This document shows positions 1 through 8,074 of a stretch of DNA of 64,000 nt, in pieces. The position numbers and the translations under genes were made by a program. The notes under the pieces were generated by a model, which worked only from the letters and a program-made list of their open reading frames with translations, was not told the origin of the DNA and made no database searches. This DNA comes from Candidatus Methylomirabilota bacterium (GTDB lineage Bacteria; Methylomirabilota; Methylomirabilia; Rokubacteriales; CSP1-6), in the NCBI GenBank assembly GCA_035764725.1, contig DASTYT010000052.1, positions 62,001 through 126,000 of the forward strand, read 5' to 3'. How positions within the stretch are numbered: the first letter of the stretch is position 1; each line of letters begins with the position of its first letter.

Positions 1-42
1 AGCATCTGAGTAGCGCATCCCGAGGGAGCCTGTCAAGACGAC

Positions 43-62
43 CGCGCCCGCCGGGCGGCGCG
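43..62 (-). terminator. weak GC hairpin downstream of the GAF-domain gene
   Basis: On the minus strand this stretch forms a 6-bp perfect stem (CGCGCC with GGCGCG) around an 8-base GC-rich loop, starting 9 bases past the stop of the leftward GAF gene. There is no following T-run, so it may be a stop signal or only a GC-rich hairpin. Confidence 0.3.
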
Positions 63-70
63 GCGGACGA

Positions 71-2491
71 CTACCGTGCGACGCGGGCAGCCGAGGCGGC
101 GGCGATGAGCGAGACGCCGGGCTCGATCCGCGCGTTGGTCAGATCCACGGTGACCCGGAGCGCGCGGAGCCCTGTCACGCCCTGAAGCTCGTCCAGCTCG
201 AGGTATTCCACCTCGGGGGTCAGGAAGCGGAGGGACTGAAGGTAGGCGATGTACTCCTTGTACTCGGCGGCCTCGGAGGGCTGCGAGTACACCAGCGCGA
301 TCTTGCCCGGCTGGGTGAGCCGCTCCGTCGTCCCGCGCACCACCGCCTTGTCGATCCGCTTCTTCATGATCTCGTAGCGGACGTTGTAGGCGCCGTCGAC
401 ATCGAAGCGCTTCTCGTCGAACCGGAAGCGGATGGCCAGGGGGGCGTGCTGGATCAGGATCAGATTGGTGATGTCCAGCGGCTGCGGTAGGCGCGGCTTG
501 AGCGCTTCGACCTGCGCGGCGATGCCACACGCCACCATGAGCTGCCAGAGCCGCAGGTTGCGGAGGTGGAGCGGGGTGAAGCCGTCCGTCTCGAGCAGGG
601 AGGCGCCCGCGTAGATGCTGTAGTCCACGCCGTCGGTGCGCTGCATCTCGAAGAAGTGGCGGCACGCCGCCTGGGCGGCATCCTCCTCGGCGTCCAGGAA
701 CGAGAGGATCGCGTCGTTGATGAGGGTCACGCTCGTCTCGAAATCCCGCCGCCGGGATGCCACCGCGCCCTGCTGGGGATCGAGGGCGGCTCGGTAGGCC
801 TCGATGCGCGCCCGGACCTCGGGCCCGTAGGTCTCGAGGTGATCGAACAGCGTCTCCACCTCGGCCCGCAGGAAGGCGATGAGCGTCGCCTCGTCGCCGG
901 CGCGGAGGTTCAACTCCACCGCCTCGGCATGACGCTCCACCCGGTGCCGCAGATGATCGAGGATGTGCATGGGCCGGGCGCGGTGCGCGGCCTCCAGTAC
1001 GTCCCGGGCGAGGCCGAGCTGGGCAGAGAGGTCGGACTGGATGGCCCACGCGCGATGCGTGGAGGAGCCCCGGATGTCCGCGAGCGCGTAGAGTGGATAC
1101 ACGTCGCGGAAGACGATGGTCTCCATCTCGGTGGGCCGGCCGTCGTCTTCGGCCTCGGCCTTCTCGAAGCTCGCGAGCGCGGCCTGGCGGAAGCGCCACT
1201 CCACGGTGGGGTGGATGGCCGTGCACTTCTCCTTGATGAGGGCCTGGACGCGGCTCTCCAGCTCATCCATGCTGCGCTTCACCGCCACCGCGAAGAGGGG
1301 CAGCACCTGGAGCAGCGACGGAGTATGGGTCACGTTGAGCGCACCGGGCTCGGTGGAGATCAGCTCGAAGCTCCCGATGAGGGCGTCCTCGTAGAAGAGG
1401 GGCGCCGCCACCAGGCTGCGATAGCCGGCGGCAAGCAGCTCGTCCTCCACGCGGGTGCGATTGGGATGCGTCTGGAGGTCCTCGACGATGAGGGGCCGCC
1501 GCTCGAGCGCGGCGCGCTCGTAGACGGAGCCCGCGAAATCGGAGAGGCGAAGGTGCGTCGAGTCCGCGAAGATGCACGAGTTCTCGAACTGGGACCCATG
1601 GTTGAGCGCGAGCACCCGGTCGCCGTCGATGGCGGCCAGCCCGAGCTCCACCTCCGGGCGGCGCAGCAGCACGCGCAGCTTGTCGCGCAGGCCCAGGAAG
1701 CGGCCGGTCGAGACGATCGACTCCTTCTCGATGAGGTCGCGCTCGATCGCGGAGATCACCTCCGGACCGGTGACCTCCACCGCCTGGAACACCCCGAAGC
1801 CGCGGATGACGAAGCGGTCGCCGGGGAGCAGCTCGGTGAACGCCTTGGGATCCGCCACGTGCGCGCGGATCCGACGCACCGCCTCGTCCGACAGGGGCGG
1901 CACCTCGCCAATCACGTCCACCTCGAGGAATCGCCGGCTGGCGATCAGCTTGAAATAGCGGTCGAGCTTGGTGTCGGGGTCGTTGACGATGACGACCCAC
2001 GGGTACTCGACGCCGAGATCGATGCCATACACCCGCTCGAGGATCAGCGAGTAGGCGGACACGATCCGGACATTTAGGATCAGCGACACGTCCACGTCCA
2101 TCCGGAACTGCAGCGCGCCGTCGGCATCGGTGAGCAGGCGCCCGAACCCCGGCGTGGAGAAGAAGCTTCGGAGCGCGAACGGGTACGTGGCGGCCCCGAG
2201 GTTGTCCTCCTGGAACGTGGGCGAGAACACCGCCAGCATCAGTGCGGAGAGAAGCTCAGGATGCTCCCGCAGGGCCTCGGGGTCGGCCACGCGTCCCGAG
2301 AAGCCGGGGTTCTGCCGCACCTTCTCCAGGAGCGCGCGGGTCGCGGTCGCGAAGGGCTTGTCCCCCTGGGCCAGCTCGCGCTCCCAGTACTTGATCAGGG
2401 GCTCGAGACTGAACTCGGTCCGGACAGGCATACCCCAGAGCGCAGAGACTGCGGGCGGCTTGGGACCCGGGCGCACAGCCACGTCACTCAT
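71..2491 (-). CDS. large GAF-domain protein of unknown role
   Basis: The protein is 806 residues. A GAF-like domain lies at about residues 265-405, with the typical ending GYRSLVAAPL (356-365) followed by a GSFEL strand. The roughly 260 residues before it and 400 after it match no domain I recognise; both are helix-rich and charged, with no signal peptide or clear membrane segment, so a cytoplasmic protein is likely. GAF domains bind small ligands or mediate dimerisation, but no output domain (kinase, cyclase, HTH) is visible. The gene diverges from kdsB with 88 bases between the starts. There is no Shine-Dalgarno before the ATG; an extended -10 (TGCTACACT) ends 9 bases upstream, suggesting a leaderless mRNA. 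Confidence 0.85.
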   Translation of the reverse strand: MSDVAVRPGPKPPAVSALWGMPVRTEFSLEPLIKYWERELAQGDKPFATATRALLEKVRQNPGFSGRVADPEALREHPELLSALMLAVFSPTFQEDNLGAATYPFALRSFFSTPGFGRLLTDADGALQFRMDVDVSLILNVRIVSAYSLILERVYGIDLGVEYPWVVIVNDPDTKLDRYFKLIASRRFLEVDVIGEVPPLSDEAVRRIRAHVADPKAFTELLPGDRFVIRGFGVFQAVEVTGPEVISAIERDLIEKESIVSTGRFLGLRDKLRVLLRRPEVELGLAAIDGDRVLALNHGSQFENSCIFADSTHLRLSDFAGSVYERAALERRPLIVEDLQTHPNRTRVEDELLAAGYRSLVAAPLFYEDALIGSFELISTEPGALNVTHTPSLLQVLPLFAVAVKRSMDELESRVQALIKEKCTAIHPTVEWRFRQAALASFEKAEAEDDGRPTEMETIVFRDVYPLYALADIRGSSTHRAWAIQSDLSAQLGLARDVLEAAHRARPMHILDHLRHRVERHAEAVELNLRAGDEATLIAFLRAEVETLFDHLETYGPEVRARIEAYRAALDPQQGAVASRRRDFETSVTLINDAILSFLDAEEDAAQAACRHFFEMQRTDGVDYSIYAGASLLETDGFTPLHLRNLRLWQLMVACGIAAQVEALKPRLPQPLDITNLILIQHAPLAIRFRFDEKRFDVDGAYNVRYEIMKKRIDKAVVRGTTERLTQPGKIALVYSQPSEAAEYKEYIAYLQSLRFLTPEVEYLELDELQGVTGLRALRVTVDLTNARIEPGVSLIAAASAARVAR

Positions 2492-2500
2492 GGGGTGTCC

Positions 2501-2530
2501 AGTGTAGCACCCTGGCCCTCATGCTACGAT
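2501..2530. promoter_or_regulatory. divergent pair of extended -10 promoters (GAF gene / kdsB)
   Basis: The minus strand reads TGCTACACT at 2509-2501, pointing at the GAF gene start at 2491. The plus strand reads TGCTACGAT at 2522-2530, pointing at kdsB. The shared TGCTAC makes a 6-bp inverted repeat with a 12-base spacer (2504-2509 and 2522-2527). It could be two back-to-back extended -10 elements, an operator, or both. No good -35 is seen on either side. Confidence 0.4.
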
Positions 2531-2579
2531 GGGGCGCCATGCCCGCCACATCCGTAAGTGCCCGAGAGTACAAGCACTC

Positions 2580-3323
2580 GTGAGGGTCCTGGGGGTCATT
2601 CCCGCGCGCCTCGCCTCGACTCGCCTGCCCCGAAAAGTCCTGCGTGACCTCGTGGGCCTCCCGCTCGTCGTCCACGTGTACCGGGCGGCGCGCCGGTCTC
2701 CCCACCTCGACGATCTGCTGGTGGCGACCGACTCGGAGGAGGTCATGGCCGCCTGTCGAGCCCACGGGGCGCCCTCCCTGATGACATCGCCCGACCATCC
2801 CACCGGCACGGACCGCCTCTGGGAAGTGTCCCGCGGGCATGCGGCCGACGTCTACGTGAACATCCAGGGAGACGAGCCGCTCGTCACGACCGGCCACATC
2901 GAGCGCCTGGTCCGCCCGTTACTCGACGATCGGGCCGTCGAGGTGACCACGCTCAAGATCCTCGCGAAGCCGGAGGAGGTCCCCACGCGCACCGCCAACA
3001 AGGTCGTCACCAACACTCACGGCGACGCGCTCTACTTTTCCCGCCTCGCCATTCCCTGCGACCGCGACGGCCGCGGCGACGTCGTGTACTGGAAACATAT
3101 AGGCATGTACGCCTATCGCCGCGCCGTGCTCGAGCGGTTCCACGCCCTGCCCCCCTCGCCGCTCGAGCGCGCCGAGCAGCTCGAGCAGCTGCGCCTGCTC
3201 GAGCACGGTATCTCGATCCGGGTCGTCGAGACCGACGAGCCCACGGTGGGTGTGGACACCGAGGACGACTTGCGCGCTGTCGAGGCCATCCTCGCGCGCC
3301 GCGCCTCCGCTCCCGCCTCCTGA
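2580..3323 (+). CDS. kdsB: 3-deoxy-manno-octulosonate cytidylyltransferase
   Basis: This is CMP-KDO synthetase, which activates KDO with CTP for the inner core of lipopolysaccharide; the cell should therefore have an outer membrane with KDO. From the GTG at 2580 the product is 247 residues, the usual family length. Family motifs are the N-terminal GVIPARLASTRLPRK (5-19), TGTDR (75-79) and NIQGDEP (94-100), and PTVGVDTEDD near the C-terminus. A longer frame from 2529 adds 17 residues ahead of the first beta strand, so GTG 2580 was chosen. It is followed after 19 bases by an MFS transporter gene that probably shares its transcript. Confidence 0.93.
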   Translation: MRVLGVIPARLASTRLPRKVLRDLVGLPLVVHVYRAARRSPHLDDLLVATDSEEVMAACRAHGAPSLMTSPDHPTGTDRLWEVSRGHAADVYVNIQGDEPLVTTGHIERLVRPLLDDRAVEVTTLKILAKPEEVPTRTANKVVTNTHGDALYFSRLAIPCDRDGRGDVVYWKHIGMYAYRRAVLERFHALPPSPLERAEQLEQLRLLEHGISIRVVETDEPTVGVDTEDDLRAVEAILARRASAPAS

Positions 3324-3342
3324 GCGCGCGCCCCGAGCATCC

Positions 3343-4557
3343 GTGACCAATCCCTGGGCCATCCTGGTCCTCATCATGGTCGCGCAGACCATGGCCAACG
3401 TCGGGCCGCTGGGGATCCCCGCCATCGCGCCGCTGATCCGCGACAGCCTGGGACTCTCCACCGTACAGGCGGGGTCGTTCCTGTCGGCGTACTACATCGG
3501 TCCCTCGTTGATGTCGCTCCCCGCCGGGCGCATGGCCGACGTCTGGGGCGCGGCCCGCACCATGGTGCTGGGGCAGCTCGTGATCGCGGTGGGCCTCTTC
3601 GCGGTGGCGGGGTCGTGGTCCTTCGCGCTCCTGAGCGTGCTGATGGTGCTGGCGGGCATGGGCTACGGGATGCTGAACCCGACCACCGCGAAGGCCGTGC
3701 TGATCTGGTTCCCCCGCAAGCATCGCGCGACGGTGGTGGGCCTCAAGCAGGTCGGGCTGCCCTTCGGCGGCGCCATGGGCGCCCTCGTCATGCCGCCGCT
3801 GGCCCTCTGGATCGGCTGGCGCGGGGCCGTGGCCCTCTCCGCATCGGTCATCGCGGGCCTGGGTCTGCTCACGTGGCTGCTCTACCGGGATCCGCCGGGG
3901 GTGGAGGCAGCCGCAGATCGCGCCGCCGCCGGCGGCAGCCTGGCCGCCGTCCTCCGCAATCGGGAGCTCTGGCTGGTCTCGATCGCCACGCTGGGATTCG
4001 CGGGCATGCAGACGGTGTGGATGGCCTATCTCGTCCTCTACCTGCGCGACGTGGTGGGCATGCCCCTGGTGACGGCCGCGCGCTTTCTCGTGCTCGCCCA
4101 GCTGGCGGGCGCGACGGGGCGCGTGGCGTTCGGCGTGCTCTCCGACCGCTACTTCGGGGGCCGGCGCCGCATCGTGCTCGTGCTGGCTGGAGTCGGCTCG
4201 ACCGCGTGCTCCTTGCTCATCGCAGGGACCGGGCCCGGCACCAGCCCCTGGTTCTTCGCGGCCCTCGCGCTCGTGTTCGGCTTCGTGGGCATCGGATGGA
4301 ACGGGGTGCAGTACACCCTGATGGCGGAGCTCGTGGATCGGCGCTCGGTCGGCACCGCGGTGGGGCTGGGGCTGGCGGTGTCGTCCTTCGGGGTCACCAT
4401 CTGCCCGCCCCTGTTCGGCGTCCTCGTCGAGCGCGCGGGCGGCTGGACCGTGCCGTGGATCGTTCTCGCGGCCGCGATGGCGGCGGCCCTCTGCCTCCTC
4501 ATCCCCGTGCGCGAGGGACGCATGGACTGGGGCGCACCGGGGGGCAAAAGTCATTGA
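3343..4557 (+). CDS. MFS transporter
   Basis: This is a 404-residue major facilitator protein with about 12 hydrophobic segments and a central charged loop near residues 185-200. The first half carries the MFS-type loop GRMADVWGAART between helices 2 and 3, and an equivalent GVLSDRYFGGRRR occurs in the second half. The substrate cannot be told from sequence; the style resembles the anion/nitrate-like or hexuronate-like MFS groups. GTG 3343 was chosen because it places the first helix (VTNPWAILVLIM) at the N-terminus. The TGA stop lies inside the -35 box of the next promoter. Confidence 0.85.
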   Translation: MTNPWAILVLIMVAQTMANVGPLGIPAIAPLIRDSLGLSTVQAGSFLSAYYIGPSLMSLPAGRMADVWGAARTMVLGQLVIAVGLFAVAGSWSFALLSVLMVLAGMGYGMLNPTTAKAVLIWFPRKHRATVVGLKQVGLPFGGAMGALVMPPLALWIGWRGAVALSASVIAGLGLLTWLLYRDPPGVEAAADRAAAGGSLAAVLRNRELWLVSIATLGFAGMQTVWMAYLVLYLRDVVGMPLVTAARFLVLAQLAGATGRVAFGVLSDRYFGGRRRIVLVLAGVGSTACSLLIAGTGPGTSPWFFAALALVFGFVGIGWNGVQYTLMAELVDRRSVGTAVGLGLAVSSFGVTICPPLFGVLVERAGGWTVPWIVLAAAMAAALCLLIPVREGRMDWGAPGGKSH

Positions 4558-4582
4558 CAGAATGGCGCTTTCGGGCCAAAAT
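4554..4582 (+). promoter_or_regulatory. sigma-70-type promoter of the first ABC transporter operon
   Basis: A perfect -35 TTGACA (4554-4559), a 17-base spacer and CAAAAT (4577-4582, 4 of 6) precede the binding-protein gene at 4675. Transcription should start near 4589, giving a leader of about 85 bases. Confidence 0.55.
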
Positions 4583-4591
4583 TTCCCCCGC

Positions 4592-4613
4592 TTGACGCCG
4601 ATGATCCCGTCAA
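4592..4613. promoter_or_regulatory. candidate operator, inverted repeat TTGACG-N10-CGTCAA
   Basis: A perfect 6-bp inverted repeat (4592-4597 and 4608-4613) sits just downstream of the predicted transcription start, where a dimeric repressor would block the promoter. No regulator gene is adjacent, so the protein that might bind it is unknown. Confidence 0.4.
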
Positions 4614-4674
4614 TCCCGAACCTCGCTGGACACGGTCACCCCGTCGTCTCCCACTTTCGAGGAGGATCCCGTTG

Positions 4675-6024
4675 ATGGACACGAGCAAGGACGCTTCCGT
4701 GACGCCGGGCATGAATCGCCGGCGCTTCCTTCAGACGGCCGGTGGCACGGCGGTCGTGGCCGGCGGGATCGAGGGGATCCTCGCCGCGCGCCGCGCGCCC
4801 GCATTCGCCCAAGGCTCCAAGCTGCACTGGGTGCGGTGGGTGGACTTCATCCCCGAGTCCGACGTCGAGCTGAAGCGGCAGATGCCCGAGGCCTCCAAGG
4901 CGCTCGGCGCCGAGGTCACCTTCGAGACCATCAACGCCAACGATCTCCAGCCGCGCATCACCGCGGCCATCCAGTCGGGGTCGGGCGCGGACATCTTCAA
5001 CTTCCAGTACAACTGGGCGCACCTCTACCAGAATGCCGTCGTCGACGTCTCGGACGTGGCGAACGCGCTCGGCAAGGCGGAGGGCGGTCTCTATGACGTG
5101 TGGGCGCCGTCCTGCCAGGTGGGCGGCAAGTGGCTCAGCGTGCCGCACTCGATCGTCGGCAACGCCGTGGCCTACCGGAAGTCCTGGCTGAAGGAAGCCG
5201 GCGCCACCCAGTATCCCAAGACGTGGGACGAGGCCCGCAAGCTCTTCGCCGGGCTCAAGAAGAAGGGCAAGCCCTACGGCCAGACCCTCGGCCACACGTT
5301 CGGCGACGCCCCGGTCTTCACCTACACGATGACGTGGGCCTTCGGCGGCGCCGAGACGGACGGCTCCGGCAAGAAGGTGGTGCTGAACTCCAAGGGCACC
5401 ATCGAGGCGGTGAAGTTCATGCAGGCGTTCTGGAAGGAGTGCTGCGACGAGGGCGGGCTTGCGTGGGACGACACGAACAACAACCGCGCCTTCCACGCCG
5501 GCGAGATCTCGGCGACCCTCAACGGCGCCTCCATCTACATCGTGGCCAAGCGGCAGAAGGAGAAGATCAAGGACGACAAGGGCGAGCCCCTCTTCCAGGA
5601 CATCGACCACGCGCCGCTCCCCGCCGGCCCCGCGGGTGCCTATCTCCTTTTCCTGAACCAGTCGCACGCGATCATGAAGTACAGCAAGAATCAGAAGCTC
5701 GCGAAGGATTTCCTCACCTGGCTGCACAAGCCCGAGAACTACGGGAAGTGGTTCACCTCTCAGGAGGGCTACTCGGTCGGCGCCACCAAGAAGTGGGAGA
5801 ACGATCCCATGTGGGGCAAGCTCGACGAGCCTCTCAAGATGTTCCGCACCGCCGCGCGTAACACGCGGCTGTTCGGGTACGCCGGACCTTCGACGGCCAA
5901 GGCCACCGAGGGCTTCACCAAGTACGTCATCACCGACATGTATGCCAAGGCGGTCCAGGGCATGAAGGCGGAGGACGCGGTACACTGGGCCGAGGGCGAG
6001 CTCAAGAAGATCTACGAGGCCTAG
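4675..6024 (+). CDS. sugar ABC transporter substrate-binding protein (system 1)
   Basis: This is a 449-residue periplasmic binding protein of the family-1 (MalE/UgpB) extracellular solute-binding class. A Tat signal is evident: NRRRFLQTAGG at residues 14-24, then a hydrophobic stretch ending in AFAQ. Tat export implies folding in the cytoplasm before transport. The conserved WDDTNNNR block in the middle is shared with the other two binding proteins of this region. An AGGAG-type ribosome site (GGAGGATC) precedes ATG 4675; a TTG directly before it is a weaker start. Two permease genes follow. The ligand cannot be named; a sugar, polyol or glycerophosphodiester is typical. Confidence 0.9.
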   Translation: MDTSKDASVTPGMNRRRFLQTAGGTAVVAGGIEGILAARRAPAFAQGSKLHWVRWVDFIPESDVELKRQMPEASKALGAEVTFETINANDLQPRITAAIQSGSGADIFNFQYNWAHLYQNAVVDVSDVANALGKAEGGLYDVWAPSCQVGGKWLSVPHSIVGNAVAYRKSWLKEAGATQYPKTWDEARKLFAGLKKKGKPYGQTLGHTFGDAPVFTYTMTWAFGGAETDGSGKKVVLNSKGTIEAVKFMQAFWKECCDEGGLAWDDTNNNRAFHAGEISATLNGASIYIVAKRQKEKIKDDKGEPLFQDIDHAPLPAGPAGAYLLFLNQSHAIMKYSKNQKLAKDFLTWLHKPENYGKWFTSQEGYSVGATKKWENDPMWGKLDEPLKMFRTAARNTRLFGYAGPSTAKATEGFTKYVITDMYAKAVQGMKAEDAVHWAEGELKKIYEA

Positions 6025-6038
6025 CCGGCCGCGAGGGA

Positions 6039-7013
6039 ATGTCGGTGAAGAAGCCGATTGCGGGAGGTTCGGGGGGCGCGGCCGCCAGCTCGGTGGCGCT
6101 TCCTCGTTCCCGCGCGGGTCAGCCCGCGGCGTGGACGCGGATGCTGGAGAACGAGCGGCTCCTCGCCGCGCTTCTCCTGTCCCCCACCGTCCTCCTGCTC
6201 GGGGTGTTCATCGCCTACCCGTTCGTCATGGGCGTGTGGCTGTCCCTGTCCGACACGAGCGTGGGAAACCCCGGCCACTTCGTGGGCATCAAGAACTTCG
6301 TCAAGGCCTGGAACGACTCGATCTTCCAGACCGCCTTCAGGAACACGTTCTTCTACACGTTCTGGGCTACGCTCTTCAAGCTCGCGCTGGGCATGTGGCT
6401 GGCCCTGCTGCTCAATCGCAGCTTCCGAGGCAAGCGCATCGTTCGCGCCTCCATGCTGCTGCCGTTCATCATCCCCACCGTGCTGTCCACGTTCGCGTGG
6501 CGCTGGATGTTCGACCCGACCTTCAGCGTGCTGAACTGGCTCCTGTACCAGAGCGGGTTGATCGTGACCAAGATCCCCTTCCTCTCCGACGGCGTCTACG
6601 CCATGTGGTGCGCCATCGTGGTGAACACCTGGCGCGGCATGCCGTTCTTCGCGATCACGCTCCTCGCGGGGCTGCAGACCATCAACCCCGACCTCCAGGA
6701 GGCGGCATCGCTCGACGGGGCGAACGGCTGGAAGCGCTTCTGGAACGTCACCTGGCCGCTCCTCAAGCCGGTCACGATCGTGGTCGTGGTGTTCTCGATC
6801 ATCCAGACCTTCTCCGACTTCCAGCTCATCTACGTCCTCACCGGCGGCGGCCCTGCCAACTCCACCCACCTGATCGCGACCTACGCCTATCAGGTCGGGG
6901 TGGCCACGGGCCTGCTCGGCGAGGGCGCGGCCATCTCCCTCTTCATGCTCCCCGTCCTCTTCTTCGTCGTCTGGGCCCAGCTGAGATACCTGAGAAGGCT
7001 CGAGGGCGCATGA
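6039..7013 (+). CDS. sugar ABC transporter permease, MalF type (system 1)
   Basis: This 324-residue inner-membrane permease has about six helices and the cytoplasmic coupling motif EAASLDGANGW followed by PLLKP, which docks the ATPase. It sits 14 bases after its binding protein and precedes the MalG-type partner. The N-terminal 30 residues are rich in Gly, Ala and Ser with no membrane helix, and their DNA loosely resembles the palindromic repeat found after this gene, so a start further in is possible. No ATPase is encoded in this operon; the UgpC-type ATPase at 11460 probably serves it. Confidence 0.9.
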   Translation: MSVKKPIAGGSGGAAASSVALPRSRAGQPAAWTRMLENERLLAALLLSPTVLLLGVFIAYPFVMGVWLSLSDTSVGNPGHFVGIKNFVKAWNDSIFQTAFRNTFFYTFWATLFKLALGMWLALLLNRSFRGKRIVRASMLLPFIIPTVLSTFAWRWMFDPTFSVLNWLLYQSGLIVTKIPFLSDGVYAMWCAIVVNTWRGMPFFAITLLAGLQTINPDLQEAASLDGANGWKRFWNVTWPLLKPVTIVVVVFSIIQTFSDFQLIYVLTGGGPANSTHLIATYAYQVGVATGLLGEGAAISLFMLPVLFFVVWAQLRYLRRLEGA

Positions 7014-7025
7014 CCGATTTCGAGG

Positions 7026-7118
7026 TGGTGGGAGGGCGCGGGGGACGAGCGGCAGCCGGCGCTCCCCATGTCAAGCTGGTGGGGGGGCTTGGGGGAGGAG
7101 CGGCAGCCGGCGCTCCCC
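7026..7118. repeat. tandem pair of 42-base palindromic (REP-like) repeats
   Basis: Two 42-base units (7026-7067 and 7077-7118) repeat at a 51-base period and agree at 38 of 42 positions. The last 21 bases are identical (GAGCGGCAGCCGGCGCTCCCC, given as 7047-7067 and 7098-7118, i.e. GAGCGGCAGCCGG then CGCTCCCC). Each folds into a 5-6 bp hairpin (GAGCG/CGCTC). The pair fills the gap between two permease genes of one operon, where it could stabilise the upstream mRNA or tune expression of the downstream gene. Confidence 0.7.
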
Positions 7119-7129
7119 CCCAAAGATAG

Positions 7130-7981
7130 ATGGTCGTCGAGCGGAAGTGGAAGAAGTGGGTGTTCTTCTACATCCCGCTCACGGTCTTCGTGATCGGCAC
7201 CCTCTTCCCCTTCTACTGGATGCTCATCACCTCCATCCGGCCCGACGCCGAGCTATACCGCTCTTGGCGCGCCGTGAACAACGCGCCGTTCTGGACGCTC
7301 AATCCGACCCTCGAGCACTTCCGCGACCTCATGGCGAAGACGACCTTCCCGATCTGGCTGTGGAACACGTTCTTCATCGCCGTGATCTCCACGATCATCT
7401 CGCTGTTCTGCGGGCTCCTCGGCGGGTATGCGCTGGCCCGTCTACGGTTCCCGATGGCGGGCCTTCTGGGTACGTCGATCTTCGTGACGTACCTGGTGCC
7501 GCCCACCCTCCTCTTCATCCCGCTCGCCGACATCATCCGGAACTTCCAGCTCGGCAACACGCCGTGGGCGCTCATTCTCACCTACCCGACGTTCCTCATT
7601 CCGTTCTGCACGTGGCTCCTGATGGGCTACTTCAAGACCATTCCCAAGGAACTGGAGGAGTGCGCCCGCATCGACGGGGCCACGCGATTCGGGGCAATGG
7701 CCCGCATCATCTTCCCCATCGCGGTGCCCGGCATCCTGTCGGCGGGGATCTTCGCGTTCACGCTGTCGTGGAACGAGTTCATCTACGCCCTGATCTTCCT
7801 GTCCTCGCCGGAGCGGAAGACCGTGCCGGTGGGGGTCGTCTCCGAGTTGATCCGAGGAGACATCTACTTCTGGGGTCAGCTCATGGCGGGGGCGCTGCTC
7901 GGCTCGGTGCCGGTCGCGCTCGTATACTCGTTCTTCGTCGAGTACTACGTCACCGGGCTCACCGGCTCGGTGAAGGGCTAG
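7130..7981 (+). CDS. sugar ABC transporter permease, MalG type (system 1)
   Basis: This is a 283-residue permease with six predicted helices and the coupling motif EECARIDGATRFGAM. The conserved C-terminal region GDIYFWGQLMAGALLGSVP is shared with the MalG-type permeases of the two other systems here. It pairs with the MalF-type permease upstream to form the membrane channel. It is separated from that gene by 116 bases holding the palindromic repeats, unusual spacing for this operon type, so its translation level may be set separately. ATG 7130 has no strong ribosome site. Confidence 0.9.
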   Translation: MVVERKWKKWVFFYIPLTVFVIGTLFPFYWMLITSIRPDAELYRSWRAVNNAPFWTLNPTLEHFRDLMAKTTFPIWLWNTFFIAVISTIISLFCGLLGGYALARLRFPMAGLLGTSIFVTYLVPPTLLFIPLADIIRNFQLGNTPWALILTYPTFLIPFCTWLLMGYFKTIPKELEECARIDGATRFGAMARIIFPIAVPGILSAGIFAFTLSWNEFIYALIFLSSPERKTVPVGVVSELIRGDIYFWGQLMAGALLGSVPVALVYSFFVEYYVTGLTGSVKG

Positions 7982-8019
7982 CCCGCCTCGACCCGGCGCG
8001 CCGGGCCCCGGACGCACCA

Positions 8020-8049
8020 CGGGGCCGGCGGCGTGCGCCGCCGGCCCCG
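8020..8049. terminator. strong bidirectional hairpin between convergent ABC operons
   Basis: CGGGGCCGGCGGCG pairs perfectly with its complement ending at 8049 (up to 14 bp with a very short loop). It lies in the 93-base gap between the rightward system-1 permease and the leftward system-2 binding protein. A second palindrome (CCCGGCGCGCCGGG, 7992-8005) lies just upstream. There is no T-run. Confidence 0.6.
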
Positions 8050-8074
8050 CGTTCCCTACCCTGCGTCGGCGCGC

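Noticed and set aside
7..36. TTGACA on the minus strand (36-31) with TACTCA 18 bases on, pointing left
   Set aside because: The -10 is poor and the gene it would serve lies outside the window, so it cannot be judged.
566..2077. 503-codon open frame opposite the GAF gene
   Set aside because: Antisense shadow rich in Arg, Gly and Leu without any domain; the GAF frame is clearly coding.
3007..4554. 515-codon leftward frame opposite kdsB and the MFS gene
   Set aside because: Composition is His/Arg/Gly/Glu-biased shadow sequence and it spans two well-supported genes.
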